Source: an uncultured Porphyromonas sp. (GTDB lineage Bacteria; Bacteroidota; Bacteroidia; Bacteroidales; Porphyromonadaceae). Taken from it: a DNA stretch of 7,125 nt. The notes beneath the pieces are model-generated. The model worked only from the letters and a program-made list of their open reading frames with translations. It was not told the origin of the DNA and ran no database searches. The stretch is from positions 1-7,125 of the forward strand of contig CAMFNC010000043.1 of assembly GCA_945965245.1 (NCBI GenBank), read 5' to 3'. The translations under genes were made by a program, and so were the position numbers. Positions 6,742 to 7,125 of this stretch are shown here, piece after piece; the first letter of the stretch is position 1, and each line of letters starts with the position of its first letter.

Positions 6742-7125
6742 ATGAAAAAGATTTTTGACCTGCTAAAAACAGGTAAATTCTGGAAAGAGTTTGTAATCAT
6801 GACTCTTGGGATGTTTGTTGCTGCGGCAGCTGTGTATTATTTCCTTGTTCCCAGTAAACTTATTATTGGCACAATCTCCGGTCTATCCATCGTTATCTCC
6901 GGGATTTTCGAAACGTTCGGACTCCATGTTCGTGTATCTGTTGTTATTCTGATCATCAATGCTATCTTATTGGTTCTTGCGTGGCTTCTGATTGGCAATG
7001 AATTTGGTGCCAAAACGGTATACACTGCCATGATCTTGGGTCCTTTGATGGATGTTTGGGCAGCCATTTTGCCTTACCAACAATTGCTGACCGAGCCGGG
7101 ACAGACCACCGTGATGGGCGAAATC
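6742..7125 (+). CDS. YitT-family membrane protein, N-terminal part (runs off the right edge)
   Basis: The frame gives 128 codons and is still open at the last base. A short basic N-terminus (MKKIFDLLKTGKFWKEF) leads into hydrophobic segments at about 18-36, 41-60 and 65-85, with another at about 93-110. The pattern fits the YitT family (DUF161 membrane region followed by a cytoplasmic DUF2179 domain): a VPSKLIIGTISGLS segment after TM1, an asparagine in TM3 (INAILLVLAWLLIG) and NEFGAKTVYTAMILGP. The function of these proteins is poorly defined; transport has been proposed. The DUF2179 domain would lie beyond the window. The ATG at 6742 is chosen because it directly precedes the family start and follows a candidate promoter. 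Confidence 0.85.
   Translation, partial: MKKIFDLLKTGKFWKEFVIMTLGMFVAAAAVYYFLVPSKLIIGTISGLSIVISGIFETFGLHVRVSVVILIINAILLVLAWLLIGNEFGAKTVYTAMILGPLMDVWAAILPYQQLLTEPGQTTVMGEI

Overview
The window looks like the chromosome of a member of the Bacteroidota, probably Bacteroidales. The evidence is the gene order ftsX - DUF3098 - uppP - truB - queA - folK, protein sequences of Bacteroidales type, weak Shine-Dalgarno signals, and two intergenic matches to the Bacteroides -7 promoter box TAnnTTTG. The genus cannot be fixed from the sequence alone. Every gene I can support lies on the + strand.

Bases 1-634 hold a decayed S41-type peptidase. Its signal-peptide start is cut by the window edge, two compensating frameshifts sit at short homopolymers, and the catalytic half is absent. 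Bases 635-762 form a compact regulatory region with a candidate promoter, a 12-bp palindrome on the promoter's -7 box, and a two-tier stem-loop in the predicted ftsX leader.

Bases 763-6676 are a tightly packed run of eight genes: ftsX (cell-division ABC transporter permease, broken here by an in-frame TAG), a DUF3098 membrane protein, uppP (undecaprenyl-PP phosphatase), truB (tRNA pseudouridine-55 synthase), queA (queuosine synthesis), folK (folate synthesis), hflX (ribosome-associated GTPase) and a rhodanese-domain lipoprotein. Overlaps of 1 nt (DUF3098/uppP, uppP/truB) and gaps of 1 nt (truB/queA, folK/hflX) support one transcript and probably translational coupling. The functions are cell envelope (FtsX, UppP), tRNA maturation (TruB, QueA), folate (FolK) and ribosome rescue (HflX).

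A separate candidate promoter at 6704-6711, framed by a 9-bp inverted repeat, precedes a YitT-family membrane protein that runs off the right edge.

This is mainly an ordinary housekeeping cluster, and I see no novel defence, mobile or biosynthetic system. The points worth a second look are the amber codon in ftsX, the peptidase relic next to it, and the two structured intergenic regions. No RNA genes, insertion sequences, CRISPR arrays or convincing intrinsic terminators were seen.
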